DNA from: Onthophagus taurus
Taxonomy: Eukaryota; Arthropoda; Insecta; Coleoptera; Scarabaeidae
Reading direction: 5' to 3'
Length of the DNA: 64,000 nt
Assembly: GCF_036711975.1 (NCBI RefSeq)
Contig: NC_091971.1
Span: 11,601,501-11,665,500, forward strand
The notes beneath the pieces were generated by a model. The model saw nothing but the letters and a program-made list of their open reading frames with translations, searched no databases and was not told the DNA's origin. Below are positions 44,868 to 56,968 of the stretch, piece by piece. The position numbers and the translations under genes were made by a program. How positions within the stretch are numbered: position 1 is the first letter of the stretch; the number at the start of each line of letters is the position of its first letter.

Positions 44868-45600
44868 CCATCTTGTATTGACAATCCAAAGCAATGTCAT
44901 TTGACACTTTGAAAACAAATAGGTTATGTTTTACGCATAACCTCAAACTTATTAAACATAATATTTGATAATAATGAAACAAGTTTAAAAATGTTATCAA
45001 GACTACGAACAATACGTTTTTTATCAATATTAAACAATTAAATAAAAGTTTAAATACCTGGTTTAACGCCATCTTGCACTATCAACCCAAATCAATCTCA
45101 TTTGAAACTTTTAAAATAAATAGGTTATGTTTAATACGCACAACCTCAAATTTATTAAACCTAAAATTTTATATTAATAAAACAAGTGTAAAAATGTTAT
45201 TAAGACTACGAACAATACGTTTTTTTAGCAATATTAAACAATTAAATAAATGTTTAAATACCTAGTTTAACGTCATCTTGTATTAACAATCCAAATCAAT
45301 CTCATTTAACATTTTTAAAACAAATAGGTTATGTTTAATACGCACAACCTGAAATTTATTAAGGCTAAAATTTTATATTAATAAAACAAGTTTAAAAATG
45401 TTATTAAGACTACGAACAATACGTTTTTTATCAATATCAAACAATTAAATAAAAGTTTAAATACCTAGTTTAACGCCATCTTGTATTATCAATCCAAATC
45501 AATCTCATTTGACACTTTTAAACCAAATAGGTTATGTTTACTACGCATAACCTCAAACTTATTAAACCTAAAATTTTATATTAATAAAACAAGTTTAAAA
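44868..45600 (+). repeat. Tandem copies of the mTERF3 promoter and start
   Basis: Four repeats of about 203 bp; the last runs into the real gene. Landmarks recur in register: CGCCATCTTG (CGTCATCTTG in the third copy) at about 44868, 45066, 45270 and 45474, GGTTATGTTT, and the start ATGTTATCAAGACTA or ATGTTATTAAGACTA at 44991, 45194, 45398 and 45601 (spacing 203, 204, 203). In the first and third copies the frame stops after 16 codons; in the second after 23. They are promoter-plus-leader duplications, not genes. Confidence 0.9.
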
Positions 45601-46769
45601 ATGTTATCAAGACTAGGAACAATACGTTTATTAAGAATATCGCAATGTTTAAAAATTCCAAATTGTAACACATCCGATTTAAAAGAAAAAGATTTAAGTG
45701 TTCAGCAACAAAACGATTTAGTGATAAATAAGAATTTGCTTCAAGATGATCTGGTGGATGTTAAATATGAACGGAAATCGGTTTTGGAAGAGTGTACCGA
45801 TGATATTTCACATGTGGCTCCTTATTTAAAATCGTCATTTAATTTAGCAGCATATGTTAATAAATCGGAAACACTACAGCAATTAATAAAAATGGGAGTA
45901 AATTTACATAAAATTGAAAACAAAACCAATGCTGCGCAGTTCTTATTAAGTTTGGATTTTGAGAGGGATGTTAAAAAATATGTGATGTTTTTCCATGATT
46001 TGGGTTTAACTGTAGATGATATTGCCAATGCTTTTACAAAGAATCCTTATATTTTACAAAAAGATCTTGATAACCTAAAAGTAAGAATTAATTATTTATT
46101 ATACAAAAAGTTTAATGAAGATGGAATAATACGAATTGTATCAAAAAATCCTTTTTGGTTAATGTTTAGGTAAAGTTAACTTTTTACAAAAACTTTCCAT
46201 TATTTTTTTTTGTTATAGCACTGATAGAATTGATAACAGATTAGGATTTTTTCAAGGAAAATTCGATTTACTTGGGGATGAAGTAAGGGGTTTAGCAACG
46301 AGACAACCAAAATTAATCACATACAATCTACAGCATGTTAAAAAAAACATTTTTACTATAAAAGAAGAAATGGGGTTTAATCCTGATGAAATGAAAAGCC
46401 TTTTATTAAATAAACCAAATTTATTTATGATGAGTAAGTCCTAAAAATTCTTTCTTATTAAAACCTTAAAAATTTCTATTTTTTTTTTTAGATCCTGATA
46501 AAATATTAAATACATTCGAATATTTACACAATCAAATGAATATAACTTTAGAAACGATATCGAAAGTGCCAGAAATTTTAACATTTAGAGAGTTCCGATT
46601 AAAACAAAGACATCTTTTTTTAAAAGAATTAGGAAGAGATCAATACGACCCAAAAAAACCCAATTATATTTCACTTCCCACACTATTAACCGGTGATAAC
46701 GGCGAATTTAGTGTAAATGTAGCCAAATCATCACTTATAGCGTTTAATACATTTTTAAAAACCTTATAA
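45601..46769 (+). CDS. mTERF3: Mitochondrial transcription termination factor 3
   Basis: mTERF-fold protein; in animals MTERF3 restrains mitochondrial transcription initiation and supports mitoribosome assembly. Exons 45601-46169, 46219-46433 and 46492-46769 (353 aa). The Arg-rich N-terminus MLSRLGTIRLLRISQCLKI is a plausible mitochondrial presequence. mTERF helical motifs follow from about residue 90 (LIKMGVNLHKIE, FFHDLGLTVDDIANAFTKNP, LGDEVRGLATRQPKLIT). The end YISLPTLLTGDNGEFSVNVA and FNTFLKTL is the MTERF3-type C-terminus, which separates it from MTERF1/2/4. The 5' region is tandemly repeated upstream. AATAAA at 46781 lies only 14 bp from the ERGIC3 stop codon on the other strand. Confidence 0.9.
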
Positions 46770-46794
46770 AATAGTCAAATAATAAAAAAAAAGT

Positions 46795-48998
46795 TTAATG
46801 AAATTTTCCCAATTCTATTTTTCGTTTAATAAGTTTCACTGAGTGATATAGAAAAGAATCAATAAGTCCCGCCACGGTGTAAACCCCACCAATAATTGCG
46901 CAAACATTTGTAAGAAAATGTCCTAATGATCGTTCTGTTTCGGTAAATTTCACCATTAAAGGGGATAATTCGTATTGGAAAAAAGCCCCTGGCATTCCAG
47001 ATTCACCACTTAAAATTGACACAACCTTTTTGTGTCTCGTCACAGAGAATTGATTTGAATAGATTCTTTCTCCGCTTTTTTTAACGTAAGCCGTTGGTAC
47101 GATTTTGATGTGATACTGAAACATTGTTGCACCTAAAAATTAAAATTACATAATAAACTCAAATTTCCCGCTTATTTGTTAAATAAATTAAAAAAACGTA
47201 TATGGAGATTGATATAATAGTATCTCTTTCTATCTTCAATAATTCCGTATGTTTCATCTCTTTTTAATTATTTAGTGTTGGATTCAAAACGTTCATCTCG
47301 ATCAAGGTACATTATCAAATTTTTGTTGTAGTATGTAATGGCGTCGTAGCCTACAAAAACCCACAGTTTTTATAATTTTTTTTATACAAAAAGTAATTTA
47401 ATACGAATCCAGATACTCATTGAATTAGCCGTTTTAATAGGTAATAAATCAATTTTATAAGATAAAACGCAAAAATGAAAAGTCAATTTTATAAGGCCCG
47501 GCTAAAATATTTGACTTTTTTTTGACATTTGACAGCATTCTTTATAGGTTATAAAAAAGCATCGAAAATCTCAAAGAAATGCCCGTTCCCGGTGGAGTTT
47601 ATCAACAACAGGGGCCCTCGTGCTTCGATAAAATGAAAATGGGTTTCTTTTTGGGATTTTGTGTTGGAATGGCTAGCGGCGCCTTATTTGGTGGATTTTC
47701 GGCTTTGAGGTTAGGTCAAATCTCGGAATATGTAAAAAAGGAAAGTTAATTATTTTTTTTTTTAATGCAGATCTGGATTAAGAGGAAAAGAACTTGTAAA
47801 TACTGTGGGGAAGGTTATGTTGCAAGGAGGTGGTTCGTTCGGAACATTTTTAGCGATAGGATCAGGTTTGCGATGTTGAAAGCTTTGAAGAGAGCAACCT
47901 TGAATTTAATAAAGTGTAATAATACCCATGGTTTTTATCATTAAAATTGGGTATACAAATTGTGATTTCTTTCAATTTTTTTAGGGGTAGTTTAAAGTGT
48001 TATTGTTATAGTTTCTTTTTAATAAAACAAAACGAAAAAAGCTAACCTATTTAAACCATTTTTATATGAATTTTTTTCTTACCTTCCTCTGCAATAGCCA
48101 AAGTATCTTTTAGTGGGTTATGGGTTTCGCTATCAATACTTGTCCCGAAGGATAAGTGCTTAATTTTGTGCGTAGTATTAAAAGAAGTGGATGAAAAGGG
48201 TTGTACATCATGAACATGTACATGATTAACTGTAAAACTTTTACCAGGAGCAATATGAAAACTTCCACTAACTCTATTTACAACTAATGAGCCATAAATT
48301 TGACAACCCTGTTGAAATGCACTCTTAATTTTCTCATTAAACTTTTCATCTTTACATTGAGTGATATTTTCTGGATTATCAGGGAATGCCCAACGGCGTT
48401 CGCGATAAGCCTCTCGAACATCTTCACAAGTATTACAACATCTTTTAGGATCTAAAGACGCCCCATAACAACTTCCACAAGATACGTTTTTAGCTTCTTC
48501 TTCATCTTTCGCTTTTATTATGATATCTTCTTTTTTAGGTTCTGTTATAGGCTTACCATCTAAATCTAAACTACGCTTATAAATGTTATGATCAATTTGG
48601 AGGTGTTGTTCCCCAGAAGAATCCATTGCATCTAATGCTAAAACTAAAATAAAATTATTACAATTATTGTTGAGATAATCTTAAAAAAGAACTTGCAATC
48701 ACAAGAAACTTGAGGAACAATTATATCAAGGTTAATTTGAATGTTTGGACTTCGAGATGTATCCACAAATAATTCTTCTGTTATGTTAGGGGTTAAATAA
48801 CTCATTAATTCCACGTAAAATAGTAAAGACATTATTATACAGCTTATTATGGTAACTAAAAAAGGTTAATTTAAGAATTTGTTGTAAAATGTTGAGGTTA
48901 TACTTACTTGTAGCTCCTCCATACGTTTTTATGTTAAAATCTTCGGGTGTTTTTGGATAAGCATCGAATTTTCGTAATTTATTTAGTAATTCTGTCAT
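46795..48998 (-). CDS. ERGIC3: ERGIC3 (Erv46) cargo receptor
   Basis: Membrane protein that cycles between ER and Golgi and, with ERGIC2, forms a transport receptor complex. Minus-strand exons: 48908-48998, 48697-48855, 48083-48643 and 46795-47132 (382 aa; human 383). The N-terminus [20 protein letters not shown] precedes transmembrane helix 1 (about residues 29-49). The lumenal domain has [27 protein letters not shown] and [17 protein letters not shown]. Helix 2 (about 345-367) is [20 protein letters not shown], and the tail ends [10 protein letters not shown]. The second intron starts with GC rather than GT (T|GCAAGT at 48696). The third intron (950 bp) contains the ROMO1 gene on the other strand. 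Confidence 0.95.
47579..47879 (+). CDS. ROMO1: ROMO1, reactive oxygen species modulator 1
   Basis: Small inner mitochondrial membrane protein (the metazoan Mgr2 relative) linked to TIM23 import, cristae shape and ROS. Two exons, 47579-47709 and 47771-47879, give 79 aa, the same length as human. It reads [20 protein letters not shown], then a Gly-rich helix ([20 protein letters not shown]), [10 protein letters not shown], and the ending [16 protein letters not shown]. Both Gly-rich helices and the Cys residues near each end are in place. Each exon is too short to stand out alone. It lies wholly inside an ERGIC3 intron on the opposite strand. Confidence 0.95.
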
Positions 48999-49640
48999 TG
49001 TTAAAATAAAAACAAAGCTTTTGTTTAACTCTTTTTAATGTTGTGATTGTTGACTCTTATTGTTGTTTTGCTTACGTCAATAAAATGAATTAAAATTATT
49101 TGATGGTTTATATTTAGTGTAAATACAATTAATAGAAGAACATTTATTGTTTTAGAATTAATTGCTTTTATTGTTTTTGTATATAAATCTAATCTGACAC
49201 GTATTTTTTTATCATTATTTTATTGGATTGAAGAATTTTAACTACTGATTGATAGATGGCAGCACTAAAAAAAATTATAATAATTATCAAAATAAAATAC
49301 AACATTTGAAATATATAATTTACGAAATGTAATATAACAATTAGTAATAAATAACACAATAATTTCCATTAATAGTTTTATTTTATAAACATTTTACAAA
49401 GTTTCTTAAAAAGAAGTAAATAGTACGTATAATTAACACAGAATTGTTACAGAAAAATCAATAAAAAAATAATAAATTATTACTGAACAAATAAAATAAA
49501 TATAATTTATTATAATAAAAAATATGAATTAAATTTTGATCAACGACTAATTTCAATGATTTTAAGAAATAAATGCAGCAAATTTTCCAATTTGATAAGG
49601 AGTAACAATGAACTATTAGGAACAAAACAAAATGGGTAAT
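48999..49640. other. Intergenic gap ERGIC3 / SLC5
   Basis: 642 bp of very AT-rich DNA holding the ERGIC3 promoter side and the 3' UTR of the SLC5 gene; both genes are on the minus strand. No other feature seen. Confidence 0.5.
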
Positions 49641-52600
49641 TTATTTTCCATTTCCTGTGTTGCTATGAAGTTCCATTTGTTCTTCTAACTATAAACAAAA
49701 TGTTTAAATGTTTATTGTTTTTTTTTATACAAAACACACTTACAGTTGCAATTTTATAACTTCTTCTCCACCTTTTCAATCTTTTTGCTAAAGGAGGAAC
49801 AAAAAGATTCGGATCTAAATCCTCAGAATCTTCTTTAAAAATATATTTGAAAAGTAAACTTGATGTATATCCAACAAAAAGTGTCGAAATCAAACCAAAC
49901 ACGCCATTATAAAGATAGGATACTCGATATAACCAAAAATAATCATTATTATTATGTATTGATGTTGAAGTTGTAATATTTCTTAAAACACCATCTTCAC
50001 ATCCACTTGTTGAAACTGGTAATTTTGGAGGTGGAGGTTTTGGGCCGCCAAAAGCCATCCAAAGTGCTAAAGATAAACCGACAAATAAACCAGTTAAAGC
50101 CCCCCTTTGATTTGGTATTGTTGTAAACATTCCCAATGTGAATAATCCCAATAAAGGACCACCAACGACTCCGAAAATTGTTAAAGATGCTTGTAAAACA
50201 CCCCCTAAGTATTGTGCTAAAAAAGCGATAGCAACGCAGGAGATACCATAAAATAACGCTAAACACTTTGTTAAAAATGTGCAAGCTTTTTCGGGGAAAT
50301 CCCGTCCTTTTACCGATTTATAAACGGGCTACAAAATTTTAAATAAATTTTTTGTTGATTAAATAATGATTAAAATACCTTCCAATAATCTTCCATTGTA
50401 ACTGCAGCCATACTATTTAATCCCGCTGATAATGAAGAAAGAGATGCGCTAAATATACCAGCTACAAAAATTCCAGAAAGACCCGGAATGTGTCCCATTG
50501 AATCAACAACGAAATACGGCATTAACTGGAAAATTACCACAAATTAAGTTAATTATTAAGTTATTAATAATTTGTTTATTTATTTACTTGATCATCCTGT
50601 CTGATATTATTTGCCAAAACAGGATCGCAATTATAATATTTCGAATAAATTGATAATCCAGCGAACGAAGTGCTAAGACTTAATAAGCTTAAAATCGGCA
50701 AATTTAACCAAAGCGCTTTTCGTGCGTTTTTCAAGCTTCTAATCGTCAGATATCGTTGTACTTGGGTTTGATTAACGCCGTACAATGATAGAAAAGTTAC
50801 TCCACCTCCAATAATAAGTGTAAACCAACTGTGACGTACCGTTGGATCTGGATCAAAACTAAATCATTTTTAATTATACAAAAAAAAACTATGAGATAAC
50901 AAAAATAATAAATCTTCTAGATATTAAATTTACAAAATTTAGTTTATATTTTCTAATAGAGTAAAATCTCGATATAATGGATTAATACTGAGAAGGGAGT
51001 GTTTACTAGCATTAGAACTAACACTAGATCTAGAATTAGAAACATTCAGGTTTAGCAGTCTTAATGAGATGTATGGCTAAACCCGAATGTTTCTAGTTCT
51101 ATGTCTAGGGTTAGTTTTGGTGTTAGAACTAACACATCGAGGTTTTATTATACTTATAATTTTTAATATTTACTTTAACAAAGTAGTTCTTCCCCCTTTT
51201 TCAGCTATCCTCCAAATTTCCGCAAAACTTCCTTTTTGAATAACCGCACAAATGATAACGCTAAAAACAGCGGCAAACATTAATAGAGATTGAAACACAT
51301 CCGTCATTAAAACCGCTTTCATTCCACCAATCGTTGAATAAAACGTACAAACCAAACCTGAAATACCAGAGACGGAAAATATCTTTTATTGTTAACACAA
51401 TCGTTCATGAATATTCAAATTATTTTTGTTGTATTACCGACGGATAAAATTGCTGTATGTCGTGTAATTCCCGTTAAAGCTTCGAGTGTTAAAGCGGGTG
51501 CGTAAAGAACTATGCTCATATAAAGAATCATTTGGAGGCTGTAACAACAAGAAGCCGCGAGGCGTGCTGCTTTGCCATATCTTCTTTCTAAGTACTAAAT
51601 TAATAAAAGTGATTAAATTTAAAGCAAAATTTTGTGTGATTATTTTTTTACCTCATAAGCACTTGTTGCCTGTAATTTAAAAAAAACTGGTAAATATAAA
51701 TATGCTGCGATTGCTGTAAACATGATATAGGAAAGATTGATGATTACGAATTGTATACCGAAATGGTAATTTTCACTGGATACTCCTAATAATGTTATTG
51801 CTGACATGAAAGAGGCCATTAGAGAAAATGCTACTGGTGTTATGGACATGTCCCTATCTGCTAAGAGGTATTCCTACAAAAAAATGTTATTATTAAGAAT
51901 TCTTGTTATGAAAGAATTCTTCTTATCAATTTAAAGTTAATTTAAAAATAAAAAGACAACAATCATAACCTAATTAAGTATTATTTTATGTGGTTTATAC
52001 ATATGTAGATAAAAGTTTGTTGTTTACTAAGAGACTTTGTTTTAATTGGATTAAATGTCAATGTGCTGTCAATGTCAAAAAAATTTTAAAATATAATTTT
52101 TACGAAATGATGATAAATGAGGCTATTTATGTCATTTCTTAATGCGTACCCAATCGACCACGAGTTATTTCCCATAAATCGTCATCTGAAATAACTCGTG
52201 GCCAAAATATTTATAGTATGTACCGCAGGCATTTGCAGCTTGCTTTTTATGTCTTCACTAACAATCGTTGAAAACGTTCTGTTTAGTTCTTCTTTGGAAC
52301 GTTTTTGGTAGCCATATTTATTACTTTAAGTTGTATCCAGACACTGTTATGCCCAATATTTCAGTTGACTCCGTTTGATTATGTATGGAATTTGATATAA
52401 ATACAAAATGTCGGAAATAAACTTGAATATCGTTCTGGAACATCTAAATTATGTCAGAGGAGCGTTAGTTTGTAACACAAAAACAAGTGATGGGTCGCAT
52501 CATTCATCAAAAGTACACCTTTGATACAATTCTCTGTAACTCTTATTGGAGGGTCCAGAATATCCAGTAGTGTACATTTTGACGTAAAGAGTTAGTCACA

Positions 52601-55600
52601 GATTAACCAACTATCCTCGCAAAACAGCCTAAAGAATTGGTGAGGCAAAGGCAGCAACTTTTCTACTGGTCTGGGGTTCTAAAATCCAATATATTACACT
52701 TCCTGAATAAAAAAAGCTATCTGCAATACGTTAAGAAATAGAACCAGACGGATTTCGGGAACGAACCTTGGCAAGCAAAATTGACTACGAGTGGAGGAAT
52801 ATGGAATATGCTGACTTTGTATTTTTGAACGAAATGAAACACAATCGTCGATACAATATTGAACTAATGGAAGCTAGCAAGATGAGGTGGAACGTGGATC
52901 TTGCACTCTAGCATGCCAAATGATGAGGACGACCATGTACTTGGTGTAGAACTTATCCTCAGTAGAAAGTTTAAGAATTCCCTGATAGAATGGAAATCTA
53001 TCTCTGAACGCATGATGGGAGCAAGAGTGAACAAGAAATACAGAAAAACTAGAATTCTGCATGTTATGCAACACTTTCTTTGGTTGAAATCCATACCAAA
53101 TTCTACCGTTACATACAGTACCATTGAATTTAATGATAAATAAATATACCGTTGGTATCACATATAATTGTTGTAAGTGTATTTTTTGCGTCTTACTTTT
53201 TATAAGGTTTTAAGTGGAAACATCAACAATATGAACTAAACGGTTGAAAAATCTCTCCATTTCGCATTTAAAACCAATTAAAATCGTTCAATTTTGCCAA
53301 TCAAGCGATGTTAAAGACTAACATTGAAATATTTTAATAAAAGCTGATTACAAGGTCTCGACGCGATTCATTTTAAAAAATGTACAATTTTGAAACGTGT
53401 TGTAATCTTACTACGCAAATTTAATCGTTTGAAGTTTATGTTCAATATGTAATAACTTGTAATAAGATCGATGACCTCGTATTTCTTGCGTATTATTTTT
53501 TTATTTTATTATTCAAGGTAACATTTAATATTAAAATTTAAATTGGATAATTTTTTTAAGGATATTAATAATATTTTGTTATTAACTTTCTAAAATTATA
53601 AATAAATTTGCTTTTCACCATCTTGGTGTCTTGAACTGCTTAAGGATTTTCTTCCATTCCTCCCTATTACGCGCCATCACTCTCCAATTTCTCACTTTGA
53701 GTGTCCTCACATCCCCCTCTACCTCTCTTATTATATCTCGTCTTTGGCCTTCCTCTCAATCTCTGTCCTACCAGTGTTTGTCTAACTATTTGTTTCTTGG
53801 TGCCACCTCCTTTATCCGTTCCACATGACATGGATGGATAGCACATTGTGATTCTTGGTACAGTTCATGGTTAAAACGTCTGCACCACTGTCTCTATTCT
53901 TGGATATGTGTCTAAGTATCTTCCTTTCAAACGTTTCCAGCAATCCCAGCAAAGCATGGTCTTCGAACCATGCATTATCGCTGGTCTAATGTGTGTATTA
54001 CAAATTTTGCTTTTTGTTTTCTTGGTTAATATGTTTGATTTCAAGTGTTTACGCAGCCCAAAATAGGTCTTATTGTCCAGATATATTCATTTTTGCTTGT
54101 ACTAATGACTCCAGGTATACAAAACTATCAACACACTCAATATGATAGCCATCAATTTTTAAATCTTGTTTTAGTCTTCACTCCATTCTTTTTCCCGTTT
54201 GCATATACTTAGTTTTCTCAACATTTACATTTAGACCCAGTTCCTTTGCTGCATTCGTAAATGCTATGAAAGCCTCTACCATATCTCTCTTAGATCTACC
54301 TATGATGTCCACATCATCGGCATATTTCAGTATTTGTATACTCTTATTTATAATTGTCCCTCTTCTATTAATACCTGCTTGTCTTACAGCTTTTTGTAGC
54401 ACTATGTTACATAAAAGGGTTGATAAAGGATCTCCTTGTCGCAACCCCGTATATGTTGTGAACGAGCATTCTACTTGGGACAATGTTAGCTATATTAGGT
54501 GATGTTAGGTGTACAATGCATTTCTGTTTACCGTATCGTATGCGCTTTTTAAGTCTATGAACACATCTGTATCAGTAAGAATATTTGGTTAATTGACGAT
54601 TTATTATTGCAGAACCACACTGGTAATTCCCTATAATATCGTCTGTATGTTTTAGGCGTTCATACAGAACCAAAGCTAGTGTTTTATAAGCTTTCAATTC
54701 TTTGGCATCTCTATTTCTGCCCATATTTCCTTAACTAATGGGGATATGCAACTACATAAAGTGTCCCCACCTTCCTTGAAAAGCTTCCGCCGGGATATTA
54801 TCCATACCAGAAGCTTTATAACAGTCTTTTTACACCGTTTTTGATTTCTTCATGCGTAGGTACTTTCTTTCCTCTTTGATCTGACTCATCCAGCCACACT
54901 TCCTCCTCTTCCGGTTGGATACCCAAATTTAATTTTTCCTCAAAATTATCTGTCCACCTTTCCAATATCTCTTCCCTTCTACTTATTATATTCCCTGCTT
55001 TATTACGACAAGTTTGTCCATGGTAGGAAATCCTTCCTATCTTTATTAATTTTCTGATACAATTGACAGACGTTGCATTTCCTTTCCCAAGTATTCTTTC
55101 TTTCTTCTTCTATGAATCTTCTTTTTGCATTTTTAATATCAAAATTCTTAAAATATTTTTAGGTTATGCGCGTGCGCAGTTTCTTTTTAGCATCGTATAT
55201 AGATGGCGCGCAAACTCAAAACAATTATTATTCAAGTTAAAACTTAATACAAAACTTTAAATTGGATAATTTTTTTGTTGATATTAATAATATTTTTATT
55301 ATTAACTTTCTAAAATATTAAATAAATTTGCTTTTATAATAATTTAAAATATTTTTTGTTATGCGCATGCGCAGTTGCTTTTCGGCATCGTATAGAAATG
55401 GCGCGCAAACTCAAAAAATTTAAAATTGACAACTTAACTCTCAATAAATTAATGAAGAAAAAGGTATTAATAAATTTTAAATCTTACCTGTACAGTCTTT
55501 TGCTTCCCACCTGTTAATCTATAATATAAACCAATGGCCGAAGAGATCATTAGAACTAAAATTAAGACTACATAGTCCCAAGCACCAAAAATTCCTGTAC

Positions 55601-55604
55601 CCAT
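49641..55604 (-). CDS. SLC5 sodium/solute symporter (SMCT/SMVT-like)
   Basis: Plasma-membrane Na+-coupled transporter of the SSS family; insect members nearest to monocarboxylate and multivitamin transporters look like this. Eight coding exons on the minus strand: 55488-55604, 51652-51873, 51438-51594, 51174-51357, 50588-50858, 50379-50525, 49744-50328 and 49641-49688 (576 aa). Exon 1 encodes [20 protein letters not shown]. Family hallmarks: [83 protein letters not shown] (the Na+-site region), and [16 protein letters not shown]. About 13 membrane segments are expected. Intron 1 contains RTE-like debris. Exon 1 with its flank is tandemly duplicated (second copy at 58840-58956), so there are two possible first exons. 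The substrate cannot be read from the sequence. Confidence 0.88.
51000..51130. repeat. Foldback-family repeat in SLC5 intron
   Basis: Contains ACACTAGATCTAGAATTAGA, an AGGTTTAGCA arm near 51048-51057, and GGCTAAACCCGAATG with TTTCTAGTTCTA on the other side. It is a degraded copy of the hairpin family at 13700-13912. Confidence 0.65.
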
Positions 55605-55917
55605 CTCTTTTAATTCTTAATTAAGTGCGACTTAAGTACCAATTAAGTCTTTATTAAAGATTTTTAACATAAATTAATAGACAGCTTTATGAGATTGTAG
55701 TTTTCTAAAAAGACAAAACAAAAAATAAATATAATTAATAATTGAAACAGTTATTTCAACAAGTTTATTTGTTTTAAATTTTAAAAGTCACTCCAAAATT
55801 ATTTAATCATTACAGAGCAAATTTTCTAAATTTTCACTTATCAATCAACATCGGCTTAAAAATATTAATAGAATTTTTGTGTGCGTTTTATCTTAAGCAA
55901 AAAAAAAGTAGAGGTTA
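52566..55917. repeat. 3352-bp tandem duplication, unit 1
   Basis: The unit starting AGTAGTGTACATTTTGACGT at 52566 ends at 55917 with AGAGGTTA, and the same sequence restarts at 55918. Every landmark that I compared recurs exactly 3352 bp later with no visible substitution or indel. It holds an endonuclease-like scrap, the RTE-like remnant, SLC5 exon 1 and the exon 1 upstream region. A 4-bp AGTA is shared by the outer borders. Confidence 0.93.
53617..55140 (-). mobile_element. RTE-like non-LTR remnant in unit 1
   Basis: Minus strand, N to [21 protein letters not shown] with [10 protein letters not shown] (about 54960-54850), [20 protein letters not shown] and [20 protein letters not shown] (54450-54270, catalytic YADD intact), then GRPKTRYN and [20 protein letters not shown] up to about 53625. 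Frameshifts and stops make it inactive. It splits a local tandem repeat of the SLC5 intron. Confidence 0.83.
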
Positions 55918-56968
55918 AGTAGTGTACATTTTGACGTAAAGAGTTAGTCACAGATTAACCAACTATCCTCGCAAAACAGCCTAAAGAATTGGTGAGGCAA
56001 AGGCAGCAACTTTTCTACTGGTCTGGGGTTCTAAAATCCAATATATTACACTTCCTGAATAAAAAAAGCTATCTGCAATACGTTAAGAAATAGAACCAGA
56101 CGGATTTCGGGAACGAACCTTGGCAAGCAAAATTGACTACGAGTGGAGGAATATGGAATATGCTGACTTTGTATTTTTGAACGAAATGAAACACAATCGT
56201 CGATACAATATTGAACTAATGGAAGCTAGCAAGATGAGGTGGAACGTGGATCTTGCACTCTAGCATGCCAAATGATGAGGACGACCATGTACTTGGTGTA
56301 GAACTTATCCTCAGTAGAAAGTTTAAGAATTCCCTGATAGAATGGAAATCTATCTCTGAACGCATGATGGGAGCAAGAGTGAACAAGAAATACAGAAAAA
56401 CTAGAATTCTGCATGTTATGCAACACTTTCTTTGGTTGAAATCCATACCAAATTCTACCGTTACATACAGTACCATTGAATTTAATGATAAATAAATATA
56501 CCGTTGGTATCACATATAATTGTTGTAAGTGTATTTTTTGCGTCTTACTTTTTATAAGGTTTTAAGTGGAAACATCAACAATATGAACTAAACGGTTGAA
56601 AAATCTCTCCATTTCGCATTTAAAACCAATTAAAATCGTTCAATTTTGCCAATCAAGCGATGTTAAAGACTAACATTGAAATATTTTAATAAAAGCTGAT
56701 TACAAGGTCTCGACGCGATTCATTTTAAAAAATGTACAATTTTGAAACGTGTTGTAATCTTACTACGCAAATTTAATCGTTTGAAGTTTATGTTCAATAT
56801 GTAATAACTTGTAATAAGATCGATGACCTCGTATTTCTTGCGTATTATTTTTTTATTTTATTATTCAAGGTAACATTTAATATTAAAATTTAAATTGGAT
56901 AATTTTTTTAAGGATATTAATAATATTTTGTTATTAACTTTCTAAAATTATAAATAAATTTGCTTTTC

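Noticed and set aside
44991-45265. The upstream ATGs before mTERF3 as separate small genes
   Set aside because: They are degraded copies of the mTERF3 start with early stops; better read as duplicated promoter and leader.
52901-53143. Plus-strand 80-codon frame with similarity to the endonuclease part of RTE-type elements ([19 protein letters not shown])
   Set aside because: The match is short and weak, and the strand is opposite to the neighbouring RTE-like remnant; not listed as a separate element.
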